The position numbers were made by a program, and so were the translations under genes. From positions 248,001 through 312,000 of the forward strand of contig JACJYN010000004.1 of assembly GCA_020636095.1 (NCBI GenBank): DNA of 64,000 nucleotides, in the 5' to 3' direction. Shown piece after piece: positions 1-9,362 of this stretch (within the stretch, counting starts at the first letter, position 1; the number at the start of each line of letters is the position of its first letter). Source of the DNA: Lewinellaceae bacterium (GTDB lineage: Bacteria > Bacteroidota > Bacteroidia > Chitinophagales > Saprospiraceae). The notes below the pieces were generated by a model that had not been told where the DNA came from, did not search any database, and was given only the letters and a program-made list of their open reading frames with translations.

Positions 1-575
1 TTCCGATAATGACGGATTACCATTCGCTGATCGTGATGCTTATGACGTTGCAGGTGGACACCAGTATTGGTTTTGTACTCGCCTCCATGTTACTCGATGA
101 ACGGGACGAAGAGGTGCTTACGGCTCTGCGGGCTATGCCGGTCGGAGTGAATACTTTTCTGATTTATCGGCTGGGTATCGGCACCATCATGGCGGTGTTG
201 TTTGCGTATGCCATGCTGTCTACCCCCGGGCTGGAAGGCTTAGGACTGGCGTCCCGGTTCACGGCGGCCCTCCTTTTCGCCAGCACCGCGCCCATCACCA
301 CGTTGGCTCTGGCCACCTTTTCCAGCAACAAAGTAGAAGGACTGGCTGTATACAAGGGCCTCAGCCTCATTCTCATCCTCCCGGCCTGCAGCTTTTTTAT
401 GGGCTCCTGGGTACAGTATACGTTGGGCTTTGTTCCGGTGTACTGGTCGCTGCATTTCGTAGCTAAGGTGCTGGTGGGCGAGCCAGGTGGTTTGGAATTA
501 TTCATGGCATTATTGACGCATGGCCTGGTATTGTGGATACTTTTCAGGTTATTCAAGCGGCGGGTTTTTTCATGA
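1..575 (+). CDS. ABC-2 type transporter permease, C-terminal part (5' end outside window)
   Basis: The reading frame is open from the first bases and in-frame codons precede the first ATG at position 9, so the gene starts before the window. The visible ~190 residues hold about five hydrophobic segments. An LLDERDEEVL stretch after the first resembles the LDERDxxTLxAL motif of ABC-2 exporter permeases of the daunorubicin/fluoroquinolone type. The protein ends in a basic tail (FKRRVFS) that would face the cytoplasm. It would form the membrane channel of an export ABC transporter whose ATPase is presumably encoded upstream. The substrate cannot be told from the sequence. Family call is moderately sure. 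Confidence 0.7.
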   Translation, partial: PIMTDYHSLIVMLMTLQVDTSIGFVLASMLLDERDEEVLTALRAMPVGVNTFLIYRLGIGTIMAVLFAYAMLSTPGLEGLGLASRFTAALLFASTAPITTLALATFSSNKVEGLAVYKGLSLILILPACSFFMGSWVQYTLGFVPVYWSLHFVAKVLVGEPGGLELFMALLTHGLVLWILFRLFKRRVFS

Positions 576-668
576 TTTCTATTTTTATGGATTATTTTTA
601 ACTAAAAACAGTTTACCATGCGCTTGCTCTCTCTGTTTGGCGCCTTGTGCCTGTTTTCATATCCTATT

Positions 669-2060
669 TTATTTTTGAATGACGATTTTTTGAAAAGCAA
701 CCCTGATGCCGTCATTTACCCTGAGGATATAGGCGCCGGGAGGAAAGGCGCTCACGTCCAGGTTTAGTTCCTCCTGCATGCGCAGGCACTGGAGTGGCTG
801 GCCGGCCAGGCTGTAAAGCGTTACCTCCAGAGGCGGGCCCGAATGCTTCGCCCGGAGCTCAATCACCTCCCGGGCGGGGTTGGGGAAGGCGTGGAGTATC
901 CACCTCTTTTCACGTTGCTGCTGCCCGGTGATGGTGCAACCCCAGAATTCCGTTGCCCCTTGCACGATTTGCTGTACCTCTTCGGCAGTCACCTCGTGGC
1001 AGGAATAGCTGCAGGGAAAGTTGGGAGGGGTACAGTTTACTATCTGGAATTCATGAGCCGGGGCATTGGCCAGCGTATCCAGGTATGCCTGCAGGCTGCA
1101 ACTGCCGAAGGCTTCCGGCCAGGTATTGGGCATGGCGGTGCAGGCGGCGTTGTTCAAACAGCGGCTCACCAGGCTGCGGAAGGGCTGGCCATTCTGGCAG
1201 GGAACGACCAGGTCGTTGTCTTTATGGTAGGAATACAACAGTGGCTCGCCCGCGTCGATCCAGGAAGGGGCGAATAAGGCGCCAAAAATATTCAGCACTC
1301 CCTTTACCGAAGCATCGGCCTGTCCGGTATGAAGGCTACCTTGAGGCGGCCCCAAATCCGGGCGTTCGGTATGGCAACCGGCTGGGTGACAAGCGCCGTA
1401 GATTAGTGGAATGGCGGACACCGGGTTTTGGGCGAGGGCCACCTCCGGAGATTCATCGTCGTCCATGTAAGCGGCCGACATAGCGGTAAAACCGCCCGCG
1501 CTGCCGCCACCAACGAATACATTGTTTGCATCAACTGAGTCAAGCCGGGTTTTTACAAAACGGATGGCGCCCCGGGCGTCCTGCACGGACCGGTAGAGCG
1601 CCCGGCCGATCTCTCCGGGGGAAGCATAGAGGCACTGTGCATTCTGGGCGCCGGACAGCCCTCCGATCAGGGCGCAGCCCTGAGCATCCGGAGTATAGTA
1701 TACCGATTTGTGAAAACCAAGCCGGTAGTTGATGCTTACCGCCAGGTAGCCCCGGGCAGCAAAGGCACGGGCGGCCTCGACCATGTCATAACTTCCCTTA
1801 TCCCCACTCAGGAAGGCGCCACCGTGGATCAGTACAATGGCCGGCCGTTTAGCATTGTCATCCCCAACCGGCCGGTAGAGGTCCATCCGGAGCGGTTCTT
1901 CAAATCCGCAATAGTTGATGGCCAGGCCGTACTCGACATCCTCTTCTACCCTTACTTCATAGATGGGGTCCGTGTAACAACCCTGTGCGCCGGCAGGAAG
2001 AGAGTATACGTACAATATGCCAGGTAGAATGGGGAGCAGCGTACGGAACAAAGGTTTCAT
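669..2060 (-). CDS. Secreted alpha/beta-hydrolase (carboxylesterase-like) with T9SS sorting domain
   Basis: 463 residues with an N-terminal signal peptide ending near AGAQ (residue 26). The hydrolase core has the oxyanion-hole HGGAF motif (79-83) and the nucleophile elbow GGGSAGG (184-190, Ser187). This is the pattern of the hormone-sensitive-lipase and type-B carboxylesterase families. A KDNDLVVP stretch and a later AHEF stretch are candidates for the acid and histidine of the triad. The last ~80 residues (FPNPAREVIEL to QKIVIQK) form a T9SS type A sorting domain, so the enzyme is probably exported and anchored at the cell surface. It is monocistronic and faces the divergent two-component genes. 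The substrate, a carboxylic ester, is unknown. Confidence 0.85.
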   Translation of the reverse strand: MKPLFRTLLPILPGILYVYSLPAGAQGCYTDPIYEVRVEEDVEYGLAINYCGFEEPLRMDLYRPVGDDNAKRPAIVLIHGGAFLSGDKGSYDMVEAARAFAARGYLAVSINYRLGFHKSVYYTPDAQGCALIGGLSGAQNAQCLYASPGEIGRALYRSVQDARGAIRFVKTRLDSVDANNVFVGGGSAGGFTAMSAAYMDDDESPEVALAQNPVSAIPLIYGACHPAGCHTERPDLGPPQGSLHTGQADASVKGVLNIFGALFAPSWIDAGEPLLYSYHKDNDLVVPCQNGQPFRSLVSRCLNNAACTAMPNTWPEAFGSCSLQAYLDTLANAPAHEFQIVNCTPPNFPCSYSCHEVTAEEVQQIVQGATEFWGCTITGQQQREKRWILHAFPNPAREVIELRAKHSGPPLEVTLYSLAGQPLQCLRMQEELNLDVSAFPPGAYILRVNDGIRVAFQKIVIQK

Positions 2061-2225
2061 GCTTTATGGTTTTGTCCAGTTATAGATAGTAAAACTAATG
2101 CTTTGTATTCGCCGGCAGGTAAAAAGTTTGCATCAGTTCAGTATGCGGGAGGCGGTTATTTTGAAATTCCTGATAAAAAAACGAATCTTTATCCGAAGAA
2201 GCCTTATTATGACGAATAGCTTACC

Positions 2226-3377
2226 ATGACACTGACGAGAGCACAGGCAAAGCTATACCGGATTCTGCGCAAGGATATTATCCAGCACCTGATGTTCGGG
2301 GCCACGGTCCTGATTGTCGTGTTTTGCTATCTCGCGATCCATGCCTGGTATCAGGGCAAGGCAGAGCTGCTGGAGACTTTTGGCTATAAACGCGAAGCCT
2401 TCTTTAAGGTATTCCGGGAAGCCTTGGGATACACCTTGCTGCTGGGCCTGCCGGTATATTTCAATCTCTTTTTCGTCTACCAGGAGCGGCTACAGACATT
2501 ACTGGGCAGGAGTTTGTTTCCCAAGGCTCGCCTGAAGGACTGGTCTTTTTACCTTTTTCTTTTCCTGAGTTCTATTACTGCCCTGGTATTCTCGCTGCTC
2601 TATGCGCCCTTCATCCGCGCCGCCTTCGACATAGTCAACCAGGAATGGTACGAGCTGACGATCGTGATCCTCTTTTTCATTCTGTGTACAACGGGGGTTT
2701 CCTATACCAAGCAGGCCATTGAGCGCGGCCGGGAATTGGAGCGCAAAGCCCGGTTGGAAGCCTACCGCCGCCGCCGGGAGGCGGAGCGGGAACTGCACTT
2801 CATCAAAAAGCAAATCCGCCCCCATTTCCTTTTCAACACGCTGGCCAACCTGCAGGTACTGGCTCACCGCAAATCGGAATACTTACCTGGCCTGATCGGC
2901 GAACTGTCCCGTTTGTTGCGCTACCTGGTTTATCAGACCAATGAGAAACTGGTGCCGCTGGAAGACGAGCTGCGGTTTATCAAAAGCTATATGGAACTGC
3001 AACGGCTGCAACTTTCGAAACATACTAAGTTCGAATACGAACTGAAGGGAGAAGTGCTGCACAAGCACCGGATTCCTCCCATGGTCTTACTTCTGTTTGT
3101 TGAGAATTGTTTTAAACACTATGGAGGCAACCCGGTCAAAAGTAAGTTTATCCGCGTCCGGTTTGAAGTTGAACACAACCACTTCTGCGCCCGGATCAGC
3201 AACAGTTATAAAGCCAATTTCCGCAATGAAGATACCATGGCGATCAAGCCTGGCAAGGGAGTAGGCCTGCGTACGGCAGTCGAAAACCTGGACCTGATCT
3301 ACAAGAAAAATTACACTTTGGATATCACGGCTGAAGAGGGGGTCTATTCCGTTTTACTGCAAGTACCGCTCGGATGA
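2226..3377 (+). CDS. LytS-type sensor histidine kinase
   Basis: 383 residues. Four hydrophobic segments in residues ~22-165 form a membrane sensor module with little periplasmic sequence. A short coiled coil rich in Arg/Glu leads to the His_kinase (PF06580) motif KKQIRPHFLFNTLANL, with His200 as the likely phosphorylated residue. The ATP-binding half has the N-box-like VENCFKHY near 305 and a glycine-rich GKGVGLRTAVENL segment near 345. Such kinases pass phosphate to LytTR regulators. The partner gene follows with a 4-nt ATGA overlap, so the two are translationally coupled. No signal ligand can be inferred. Confidence 0.9.
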   Translation: MTLTRAQAKLYRILRKDIIQHLMFGATVLIVVFCYLAIHAWYQGKAELLETFGYKREAFFKVFREALGYTLLLGLPVYFNLFFVYQERLQTLLGRSLFPKARLKDWSFYLFLFLSSITALVFSLLYAPFIRAAFDIVNQEWYELTIVILFFILCTTGVSYTKQAIERGRELERKARLEAYRRRREAERELHFIKKQIRPHFLFNTLANLQVLAHRKSEYLPGLIGELSRLLRYLVYQTNEKLVPLEDELRFIKSYMELQRLQLSKHTKFEYELKGEVLHKHRIPPMVLLLFVENCFKHYGGNPVKSKFIRVRFEVEHNHFCARISNSYKANFRNEDTMAIKPGKGVGLRTAVENLDLIYKKNYTLDITAEEGVYSVLLQVPLG

Positions 3378-4129
3378 AACATAAGTACACCTATATCGTC
3401 ATCGAAGATGTTGAATTGCAACGTGAGAACCTGATCGAACTATTGAATACCCGGCTGGGGCTGGCGTTGATCGATAGTTTTGAAAATGCCGAGGATGCCT
3501 ACAACTTCCTGGCCAATGAGGACAATCCCCGCCCTGACCTTATTTTTCTGGATATCGAAATGCCGGGCGCCAGTGGTTTTAACCTCCTGGATGCGGCCCG
3601 CCGCTTCTGCCTTTCCGCCAAAGTGATCATTACTACGGCTTTCGCCGAATATGCGATCAAAGGTTATGAGTACAACATCTCCGGATACTTGCTGAAGCCC
3701 ATTGAACACGAAAAGCTCAATCTCGCTATTGACAAAGCAATTGGTAGCCTCCAACATTCAGAAATCGAAGGCCCTGCCCCGGTGAAAGGCCATATTCTGA
3801 TTAAGGAGAAGGGCAAGTGGGTAAAGGTAAATTACGACGAGATTCTCTACTGCGAGGGCGCCAATGTGGACGTTAAAGTCGTTACCGTTAATTCTTCTTA
3901 TCTAACACGCGACCGCGTGAAAAACATGGTAGAACTGCTACCCACCGAAGCCTTCATGCGCATTCATGACAGCTTTATCATCAACCTGGATTATGTGAAG
4001 AGCTTCGCCGGCAATTACACATTCGTAGAGCTAACCCATCAGGCAGGGGCGGAGCTGCATAGGCTTCGTATCGGCCCCAAATACCGGGATGCCTTTCGCG
4101 AACGGATGAAGGAGCGCTGGGAAGAGTGA
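3374..4129 (+). CDS. LytTR-family response regulator
   Basis: 251 residues with an N-terminal receiver domain (about 5-125). The acidic pair is E11-D12 and the phospho-acceptor is Asp60 in LIFLDIEMPG. A LytTR DNA-binding domain (about 140-245) shows the usual order ILIKEKGKWVKV, ILYCEGANVDV and FMRIHDSFIINLDYV. Such proteins bind short imperfect direct repeats upstream of target genes. Its start overlaps the stop of the kinase gene by 4 nt, so the two form one two-component system. The target genes are not evident here. The gene ends in a gap that it shares with the convergent miaE gene and that carries a dispersed repeat. Confidence 0.92.
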   Translation: MKHKYTYIVIEDVELQRENLIELLNTRLGLALIDSFENAEDAYNFLANEDNPRPDLIFLDIEMPGASGFNLLDAARRFCLSAKVIITTAFAEYAIKGYEYNISGYLLKPIEHEKLNLAIDKAIGSLQHSEIEGPAPVKGHILIKEKGKWVKVNYDEILYCEGANVDVKVVTVNSSYLTRDRVKNMVELLPTEAFMRIHDSFIINLDYVKSFAGNYTFVELTHQAGAELHRLRIGPKYRDAFRERMKERWEE

Positions 4130-4198
4130 GCAATCGTGTGCAGCAGCATTGTGGTTTTCAGGGTATCGGCATCTAAGGCCTAAGAAGCGGGGGTGTCC

Positions 4199-4250
4199 GC
4201 AATTCGCTGTTCGCAGGTTCCGGAAAATCAAGGAGTGTTTTTCAGCAGGC
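4199..4250 (+). repeat. Dispersed repeat, third (diverged) copy
   Basis: Bases from 4199 resemble the element at 52221 and its inverted copy at 42906. All share an AATTCGC-like start, a GGAAAATCAAGG-like core and a GTTTTTCAG run. This copy lacks the second half of the element and carries a small insertion. Like the other two it sits in a gap between convergent genes. Confidence 0.5.
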
Positions 4251-4303
4251 ACTACCATTCTAACGTTGGACAGCCTCGTACAACGTACACAAAAGGGACG
4301 CTC

Positions 4304-4921
4304 CTAATGCATCCTATCCCCCCGCAGTTCGAGTTCTTCCATGATCTCCGCTTCCCGTTCCAGGTATTCTTTCCAGCGGTGGCGGACTGTTTGCTCGTCG
4401 TTGTAGGATTTTGCCAGGTCGAGGAACAGGCGGTAGTGCCCGGCTTCAGCAACCATGAATTTGTGGTACCAGCCGCGGAGGCTTTCATCATTGATATGAA
4501 GGGAAAGCAGGCGAAAGCGCTCGCAGGAGCGGGCTTCGATGAGCGCGCAGGTGAGCAACTTTTCCAAAAGGCGGCTTTCCCGGCTGCCCCCCTTCTTCTG
4601 AAACTGAAGTAATTTGTTGACGTATTCATCCTTGCGCTGCTGGCCCAGTTGCAGGCCGCGTTTTTCCATTTCGTGCAAGACCATACGAAAGTGCCCCCAT
4701 TCTTCGGTCACAATAGGAGCGAGTTCTTTAACCATCTCTGTTTTTTCCGGGTAGGCCTGGATCAGGGAGATGCAGGAGGTAGCGGCTTTTTGCTCACAGT
4801 AGGCGTGGTCGGTCAGTATTTCTTCCAGGCCCTTTTCCGCCAGGTTGACCCAGCGGGGGTCCGTTGGCAGTTTGAGTCCCAGCATTTGCACTTCGCGAAG
4901 TTCCTGTTCTTTACTCTTCAT
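4304..4921 (-). CDS. miaE: tRNA-(ms2io6A)-hydroxylase (MiaE-like)
   Basis: About 205 residues from the chosen start. The protein hydroxylates the isopentenyl group of 2-methylthio-N6-isopentenyladenosine at tRNA position 37 using a ferritin-like di-iron centre. Visible ligand motifs are EQKAA, EEWGHFRMVLHEME, EARSCERF and EAGHYRLF, the repeated E...ExxH pattern of the family. The frame is open 34 residues further upstream, but that stretch has no family character and overlaps the 3' end of the next gene, so the start at 4921 (MKSKEQ) is preferred. The length matches the family (about 200). It is transcribed convergently with the LytTR gene. Confidence 0.9.
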   Translation of the reverse strand: MKSKEQELREVQMLGLKLPTDPRWVNLAEKGLEEILTDHAYCEQKAATSCISLIQAYPEKTEMVKELAPIVTEEWGHFRMVLHEMEKRGLQLGQQRKDEYVNKLLQFQKKGGSRESRLLEKLLTCALIEARSCERFRLLSLHINDESLRGWYHKFMVAEAGHYRLFLDLAKSYNDEQTVRHRWKEYLEREAEIMEELELRGDRMH

Positions 4922-4961
4922 AATGGGTCGTTTATTCGCCTGTATCGAATCTACACAAAAA

Positions 4962-6137
4962 CTACTCCAAACAGCGGATTTGATTGATAAAAAAACCGAG
5001 TTGAAACACTTCATATTCCTCATAGCCGCTGCTCCAGGATACGATCACCGAATCGGCTTCGCTGTTTTTGAGGATGTTGATCTGGCCTTGGTCAATAGGG
5101 TAGTGGACGAGATAGGACAGCAGCCCGGTGTCCGTATTATAGGTCCCTTTATCCATTTTTCCGGAGAAGAGCGTTACGAACTGGTTGTTCAGCAATTTGA
5201 TCATCAGGTAGCTGCCTTTTTCTATAAAGCCGTAGGCTTCCCGCGCATTGGGGTAGGCAAAGGTAAATTCCAGGGTGAGGTAACGGAAACCACCCAGCTG
5301 GGTGAAATACCCTTCACAGGTAAGGTATTCCTGGCCTTTGAGAACAGAGCGAAGGCGGTCATCGGTATGGGTAAAGAGCAACTGTTTTTGTAAGTCCCGG
5401 CGGTACCGCCCCCGGTCGTCTTTACCCTCGTAGGCAGCCTGGCAGGAGGGCGGCGGTGGATTCAGGATCACATTATCGGTGGAAGTGAACGGGCTGTAGT
5501 TGTCATCCAGGAGCAGGTTCCCATAGGAAGCGCTGGCGGTTAGTTTGAGGTTTTCGTATTGCTTGGCCTGCTGTTTTTTGAGCTCCTGCTGTTTGATATA
5601 ATCTTCGATATAACTGCCTCGCCGGGTGATGGATTCGGCGCGGCTCGCTTCCGAAAGAGCAATCTGGGCTTCGCGGCTGGCTTCGGCTTCGGCCTGTTGT
5701 GCAGATTCCAGCCTTGCCGCCAACTGTTCAAGAGCCTCCCTGCTGGCGTTGCGGCGCAGGGCCTGGCGGTAGGCTTCTTCGAGCCGGGTGTACTGCCGGC
5801 TGGCTTCGTCCGCCCGGTCCTGGGCGATGTGAGCCGCATCTTTGGCAATTTGTGATTTGCGCTCCGCTATCCGGCGAAGGTCTTCTTCCGTAATGGGGAT
5901 ACTGCCTTCCAGCGGGGCAATCCGGATATCGGCAACCGGGTATTTGTCGCCGGCTGCCGCCTTTTCCTGGCTCTCGGCAGTGCCTGAGAATTCTGAAAAC
6001 AGTTGGGTGGAACCATCTGGAAAAACGATGATGGCCTCTCCCTTTTCATTGGTGCGCATGACGGGCTGTGCAGATAAGGGAAGCGTTGTTCCTATAACAA
6101 TTGCAACCAGAAGCCCGAAAAAAAACCTAACTTGCAT
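4962..6137 (-). CDS. Exported protein of unknown function with central coiled coil
   Basis: 391 residues. Residues 1-24 form a signal peptide (hydrophobic FFGLLVAIVIGTTLPLSAQ). A short acidic N-terminal part containing FPDGSTQLF is followed by a long Ala/Glu/Arg-rich helical region (about 85-195) predicted to be a coiled coil. The C-terminal 180 residues look beta-rich and hold three Cys. I do not recognise the family. The FPDGSTQLF segment resembles short segments of other exported Bacteroidota proteins, but this is weak. The gene lies 40 nt upstream of miaE on the same strand and could be cotranscribed. It is probably periplasmic or outer-membrane associated. Confidence 0.75.
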   Translation of the reverse strand: MQVRFFFGLLVAIVIGTTLPLSAQPVMRTNEKGEAIIVFPDGSTQLFSEFSGTAESQEKAAAGDKYPVADIRIAPLEGSIPITEEDLRRIAERKSQIAKDAAHIAQDRADEASRQYTRLEEAYRQALRRNASREALEQLAARLESAQQAEAEASREAQIALSEASRAESITRRGSYIEDYIKQQELKKQQAKQYENLKLTASASYGNLLLDDNYSPFTSTDNVILNPPPPSCQAAYEGKDDRGRYRRDLQKQLLFTHTDDRLRSVLKGQEYLTCEGYFTQLGGFRYLTLEFTFAYPNAREAYGFIEKGSYLMIKLLNNQFVTLFSGKMDKGTYNTDTGLLSYLVHYPIDQGQINILKNSEADSVIVSWSSGYEEYEVFQLGFFINQIRCLE

Positions 6138-6310
6138 GATTCGTAGCGGTTTTGGGAAATTACCTTATTTTAGAGCATGATTGGAGATGGCCATTTAAGC
6201 GTCACCTCCTAACATGAACTTAGACTTGAATAAGCCATAAACTTATACGTTAAGGTAGGGTATTTAGTTGCAAACATCAAAAGCTCTCGATATTAAAAAC
6301 CAAGCGAATA

Positions 6311-8497
6311 ATGAGAAAAACCATTTGGATCCTGTTGTTGTTTGGCCTTTTTTCGTGCAAGACGGACCCACAGGAAGGGACTCAGGGCATCCTGCCCGAG
6401 TTTAAAGATTTTAAACTCCAGTATCCTGAAACGTATCGCGACACCAGCGTGGCCGATGACTATTTCGGGGTAAAAGTGATGGATCCTTATCGCTGGCTGG
6501 AGGATGAAAACGCGCCTGCTACCCGCGGATGGATTGATCAAGAGCAATCGCTCACCAATAATTACATGAAATATATTCCTTACCGGGATGCGATACAAAG
6601 ACGGCTCACCCAATTGTGGAATTATGAGCGCTATTCTACTCCGGTTAAGAAAGGGGATTATTACTACCTGTTTAAGAACGACGGGCTTCAAAACCAGGAC
6701 GTCCTCTTTCGCATGGCTAAACTGGATAGCCCGCTGGAAGTGGTGCTCGACCCCAACCGCTTCTCCGGGGACGGAACCGTTTCTCTGGGGTCTTACGCCT
6801 TCTCACAGGATGGCTCCCTGCTGGCCTATGAAGCCTCCCAGGCGGGCTCCGACTGGCGAACTGTGATGATCCGCGACCTCGCCGCCGGGCGCAACCTAAA
6901 GGATACGGTGCGTTGGGTGAAATTCTCTGAAATCGCCTGGTTCCGCGATGGCTTCTTTTATTCCCGCTATCCGGAACCCAAGCAGGAAGAGGCCCTGACC
7001 GGCTCCAACCAATTTCACCAGGTTTATTATCACAAAGTGGGCACGCCGCAATCGGAAGATATCCTGGCCTTTGCCGACCGCCGCAACCCGAAGCGCAATG
7101 TGTATGCCCAAACAACTGACGATGAGCGCTTCCTGATCCTGAAAGTGATTGAGTCCACCAGTGGCAATGCCCTTTACTTCCGGGATTTGAGCACGGATGA
7201 CCCTTCCTTTATTCCTATCGTCGAAAACTTTGACAACGATTTCGAAGTGATCGGCAGTGATGAAAACAGCTTTTATGTATTGACCAACTACAAAGCGTCA
7301 AATAGGCGCTTGCTGCGCATCAGCACCCGCCAGCCCGGGGCCCGGTACTGGCAGGAGGTCATTCCTGCTTCCGGTGATGTGTTGCGGGACGCCTATTTTT
7401 TCGGAGGCAAATTGATCGCTCACTACCTTCACGATGCCAGCAGCCAGTTGAAGGTATTCTCTTCGGAAGGCCAGGAGGAAAAAACAATTGAACTACCAGG
7501 CATTGGCACAGTCCTGGGGGTTAGTGGCCGGGCCGATAGCCCCGAGGCTTTTTATGAGTTCTCTTCGCTTATTCAGCCGGGCGCCATCTACCGGTTAGGC
7601 CTGGACGACTTTAACCAATCGGTGTACAAACAACCTAAATCGGATTTCGACACCGATGCCTATGAGATTAAGCAGGTGCGGTATCAAAGTTACGACGGAA
7701 CCGAGATTCCGATGTTTATTGTGCATCGCAAAGGGATGAAACTTGAGGGCGCCCATCCTACTTTGCTCTATGGTTACGGCGGGTTTAATATTCCGGTTCT
7801 TCCCAGCTTCAACCGAACCCGGTATATGCTTTTTCCGGTAGTGCTGGAGAACGGTGGGGTCTGTGCAGTGGCCAATATTCGCGGTGGCGGAGAATTCGGG
7901 ACGGCCTGGCACGAGGCGGGAACCAAACACCGCAAACAGAACGTTTTTGATGATTTTCAGGGCGCCGCAGAATACCTGATCGCCAATCAGTACACGAACC
8001 CTTCCAAATTGGCGATCCACGGCGCATCCAACGGAGGGCTGTTGGTGGGCGCCTGCCTGGTACAGCGGCCGGACCTCTACGCAGTGGCCCTGCCGGCAGT
8101 GGGCGTTCTGGATATGCTGCGCTATCAAAATTTCACGATTGGATGGGCCTGGGCCGACGACTACGGCCTGAGTGATAACAAAGAGGATTTCGATTACCTG
8201 TTTGCCTACTCGCCGTTGCACAATATTACCAGGCAGAAATATCCTGCTACCATGATCACTACTGCCGACCACGACGACCGGGTGGTGCCTGCTCATTCTT
8301 TCAAGTTTGCAGCCAGCCTGCAGGCTCATCAGGAAGGTAAGGAGCCCATATTGATCAGGATCGAGCCCAGTGCAGGGCACGGCGCTGGCAGCCCGACTTC
8401 CAAACGCATCGAAGCCGGGGCGGACATGCTTGCCTTCATGTTGTACAATATGAAGGAAGGGGTGGTTTATTCTGCTACCGCTCAGGAAGACAATTAA
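6311..8497 (+). CDS. Prolyl oligopeptidase family serine peptidase (S9A), lipoprotein
   Basis: 728 residues, matching the ~700-residue S9A family. The N-terminus (MRKTIWILLLFGLFSCK) is a lipoprotein signal with the lipobox Cys at 17, so the enzyme is probably membrane anchored. Residues ~35-440 form the N-terminal segment plus a beta-propeller, including the family phrase DPYRWLEDE. The catalytic domain has GYGGFNIP, the nucleophile elbow GASNGG (Ser573), Asp655 in DHDDRVVP and His690 in AGHGAG. It would cleave short peptides after proline. It is followed 43 nt later by the diadenylate cyclase gene; a functional link is not evident. Confidence 0.95.
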   Translation: MRKTIWILLLFGLFSCKTDPQEGTQGILPEFKDFKLQYPETYRDTSVADDYFGVKVMDPYRWLEDENAPATRGWIDQEQSLTNNYMKYIPYRDAIQRRLTQLWNYERYSTPVKKGDYYYLFKNDGLQNQDVLFRMAKLDSPLEVVLDPNRFSGDGTVSLGSYAFSQDGSLLAYEASQAGSDWRTVMIRDLAAGRNLKDTVRWVKFSEIAWFRDGFFYSRYPEPKQEEALTGSNQFHQVYYHKVGTPQSEDILAFADRRNPKRNVYAQTTDDERFLILKVIESTSGNALYFRDLSTDDPSFIPIVENFDNDFEVIGSDENSFYVLTNYKASNRRLLRISTRQPGARYWQEVIPASGDVLRDAYFFGGKLIAHYLHDASSQLKVFSSEGQEEKTIELPGIGTVLGVSGRADSPEAFYEFSSLIQPGAIYRLGLDDFNQSVYKQPKSDFDTDAYEIKQVRYQSYDGTEIPMFIVHRKGMKLEGAHPTLLYGYGGFNIPVLPSFNRTRYMLFPVVLENGGVCAVANIRGGGEFGTAWHEAGTKHRKQNVFDDFQGAAEYLIANQYTNPSKLAIHGASNGGLLVGACLVQRPDLYAVALPAVGVLDMLRYQNFTIGWAWADDYGLSDNKEDFDYLFAYSPLHNITRQKYPATMITTADHDDRVVPAHSFKFAASLQAHQEGKEPILIRIEPSAGHGAGSPTSKRIEAGADMLAFMLYNMKEGVVYSATAQEDN

Positions 8498-8540
8498 AAC
8501 TGCCCGCTGCCGGCAGGTTAAACTATGGACCAGAACGTAC

Positions 8541-9335
8541 ATGTTATATCTTTTTGACATTGGCTTTCTTCCCGTTCGGATTTGGGATGTTCTGGATATC
8601 CTGATCGTAGGTTATCTGATATATCAGATTTACAAACTGCTCAAAGGGAATATCGCCTTCAATATTTTTGTGGGAGTTCTTACGCTCTACGTCGTTTGGT
8701 GGCTGGTCAATCAATTGGATATGGACCTCCTGGCAGCGGTGTTAGACCAGTTCGTCAGTGTAGGGGTGATCATCATTATCATCATTTTCCAGCCGGAAGT
8801 CCGGAGGTTTTTACTCTTTCTGGGTAACACGACTTTGCGGCAACGCTCCAACTTTGTCGGGCGAATTATCGACCGAAACCTGGAAAATACAGAAGAAAAG
8901 GCGCGTCAGATAAGGGCCATGCGGTCCGCTTTACTTCGCATGAGCAAGAAAAAGACGGGCGCCCTCATCGTTCTGGCCGGTAACCTGAGCCTCGACGGCC
9001 TGGTCAGTTCCGGCGTAGCGCTCGAGGCGGAGATTAGTGAGCCTTTGATAGAGAGTATTTTCAATAAAGAAAGCCCCCTGCACGATGGAGCGGTGCTGAT
9101 TGCCAATGGCAAGATGAAATCCGCCAGCTGTGTCCTGCCCGTTTCCGAAAACCCCAACCTGCCCAAATCGGCGGGCCTGCGGCACCGGGCAGCCGTAGGT
9201 ATTTCGGAGCGGGCCAATGTGGCCGCCTTTGTGGTTTCCGAAGAAACGGGCTACATTTCCTACGCAGTGGATGGAGAGTTGCGGCGAAAAATTTCAGAGG
9301 ATGCCCTGCAGGAGTTGTTAAATCAATATTTTTAG
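8541..9335 (+). CDS. cdaA: Diadenylate cyclase, CdaA type
   Basis: 264 residues. Three transmembrane helices (about 12-33, 38-58, 68-84) precede a DisA_N catalytic domain. This is the membrane-bound CdaA (DacA) form that makes cyclic di-AMP from two ATP. The conserved HDGAV motif is at 181-185 and the RHR motif (GLRHRAAVGISE) at 214-216. C-di-AMP usually governs osmolyte and cell-wall balance. No CdaR-type regulator gene is next to it, unlike in Firmicutes. The 43-nt gap after the peptidase gene allows cotranscription. Confidence 0.93.
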   Translation: MLYLFDIGFLPVRIWDVLDILIVGYLIYQIYKLLKGNIAFNIFVGVLTLYVVWWLVNQLDMDLLAAVLDQFVSVGVIIIIIIFQPEVRRFLLFLGNTTLRQRSNFVGRIIDRNLENTEEKARQIRAMRSALLRMSKKKTGALIVLAGNLSLDGLVSSGVALEAEISEPLIESIFNKESPLHDGAVLIANGKMKSASCVLPVSENPNLPKSAGLRHRAAVGISERANVAAFVVSEETGYISYAVDGELRRKISEDALQELLNQYF

Positions 9336-9362
9336 AGCTATACTATCCCAAAGAACGCACCT

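Noticed and set aside
7595..8560. 321-codon frame on the minus strand
   Set aside because: It lies wholly antisense to the catalytic domain of the prolyl oligopeptidase, whose motifs are clear. GC-rich third positions keep the opposite strand open.
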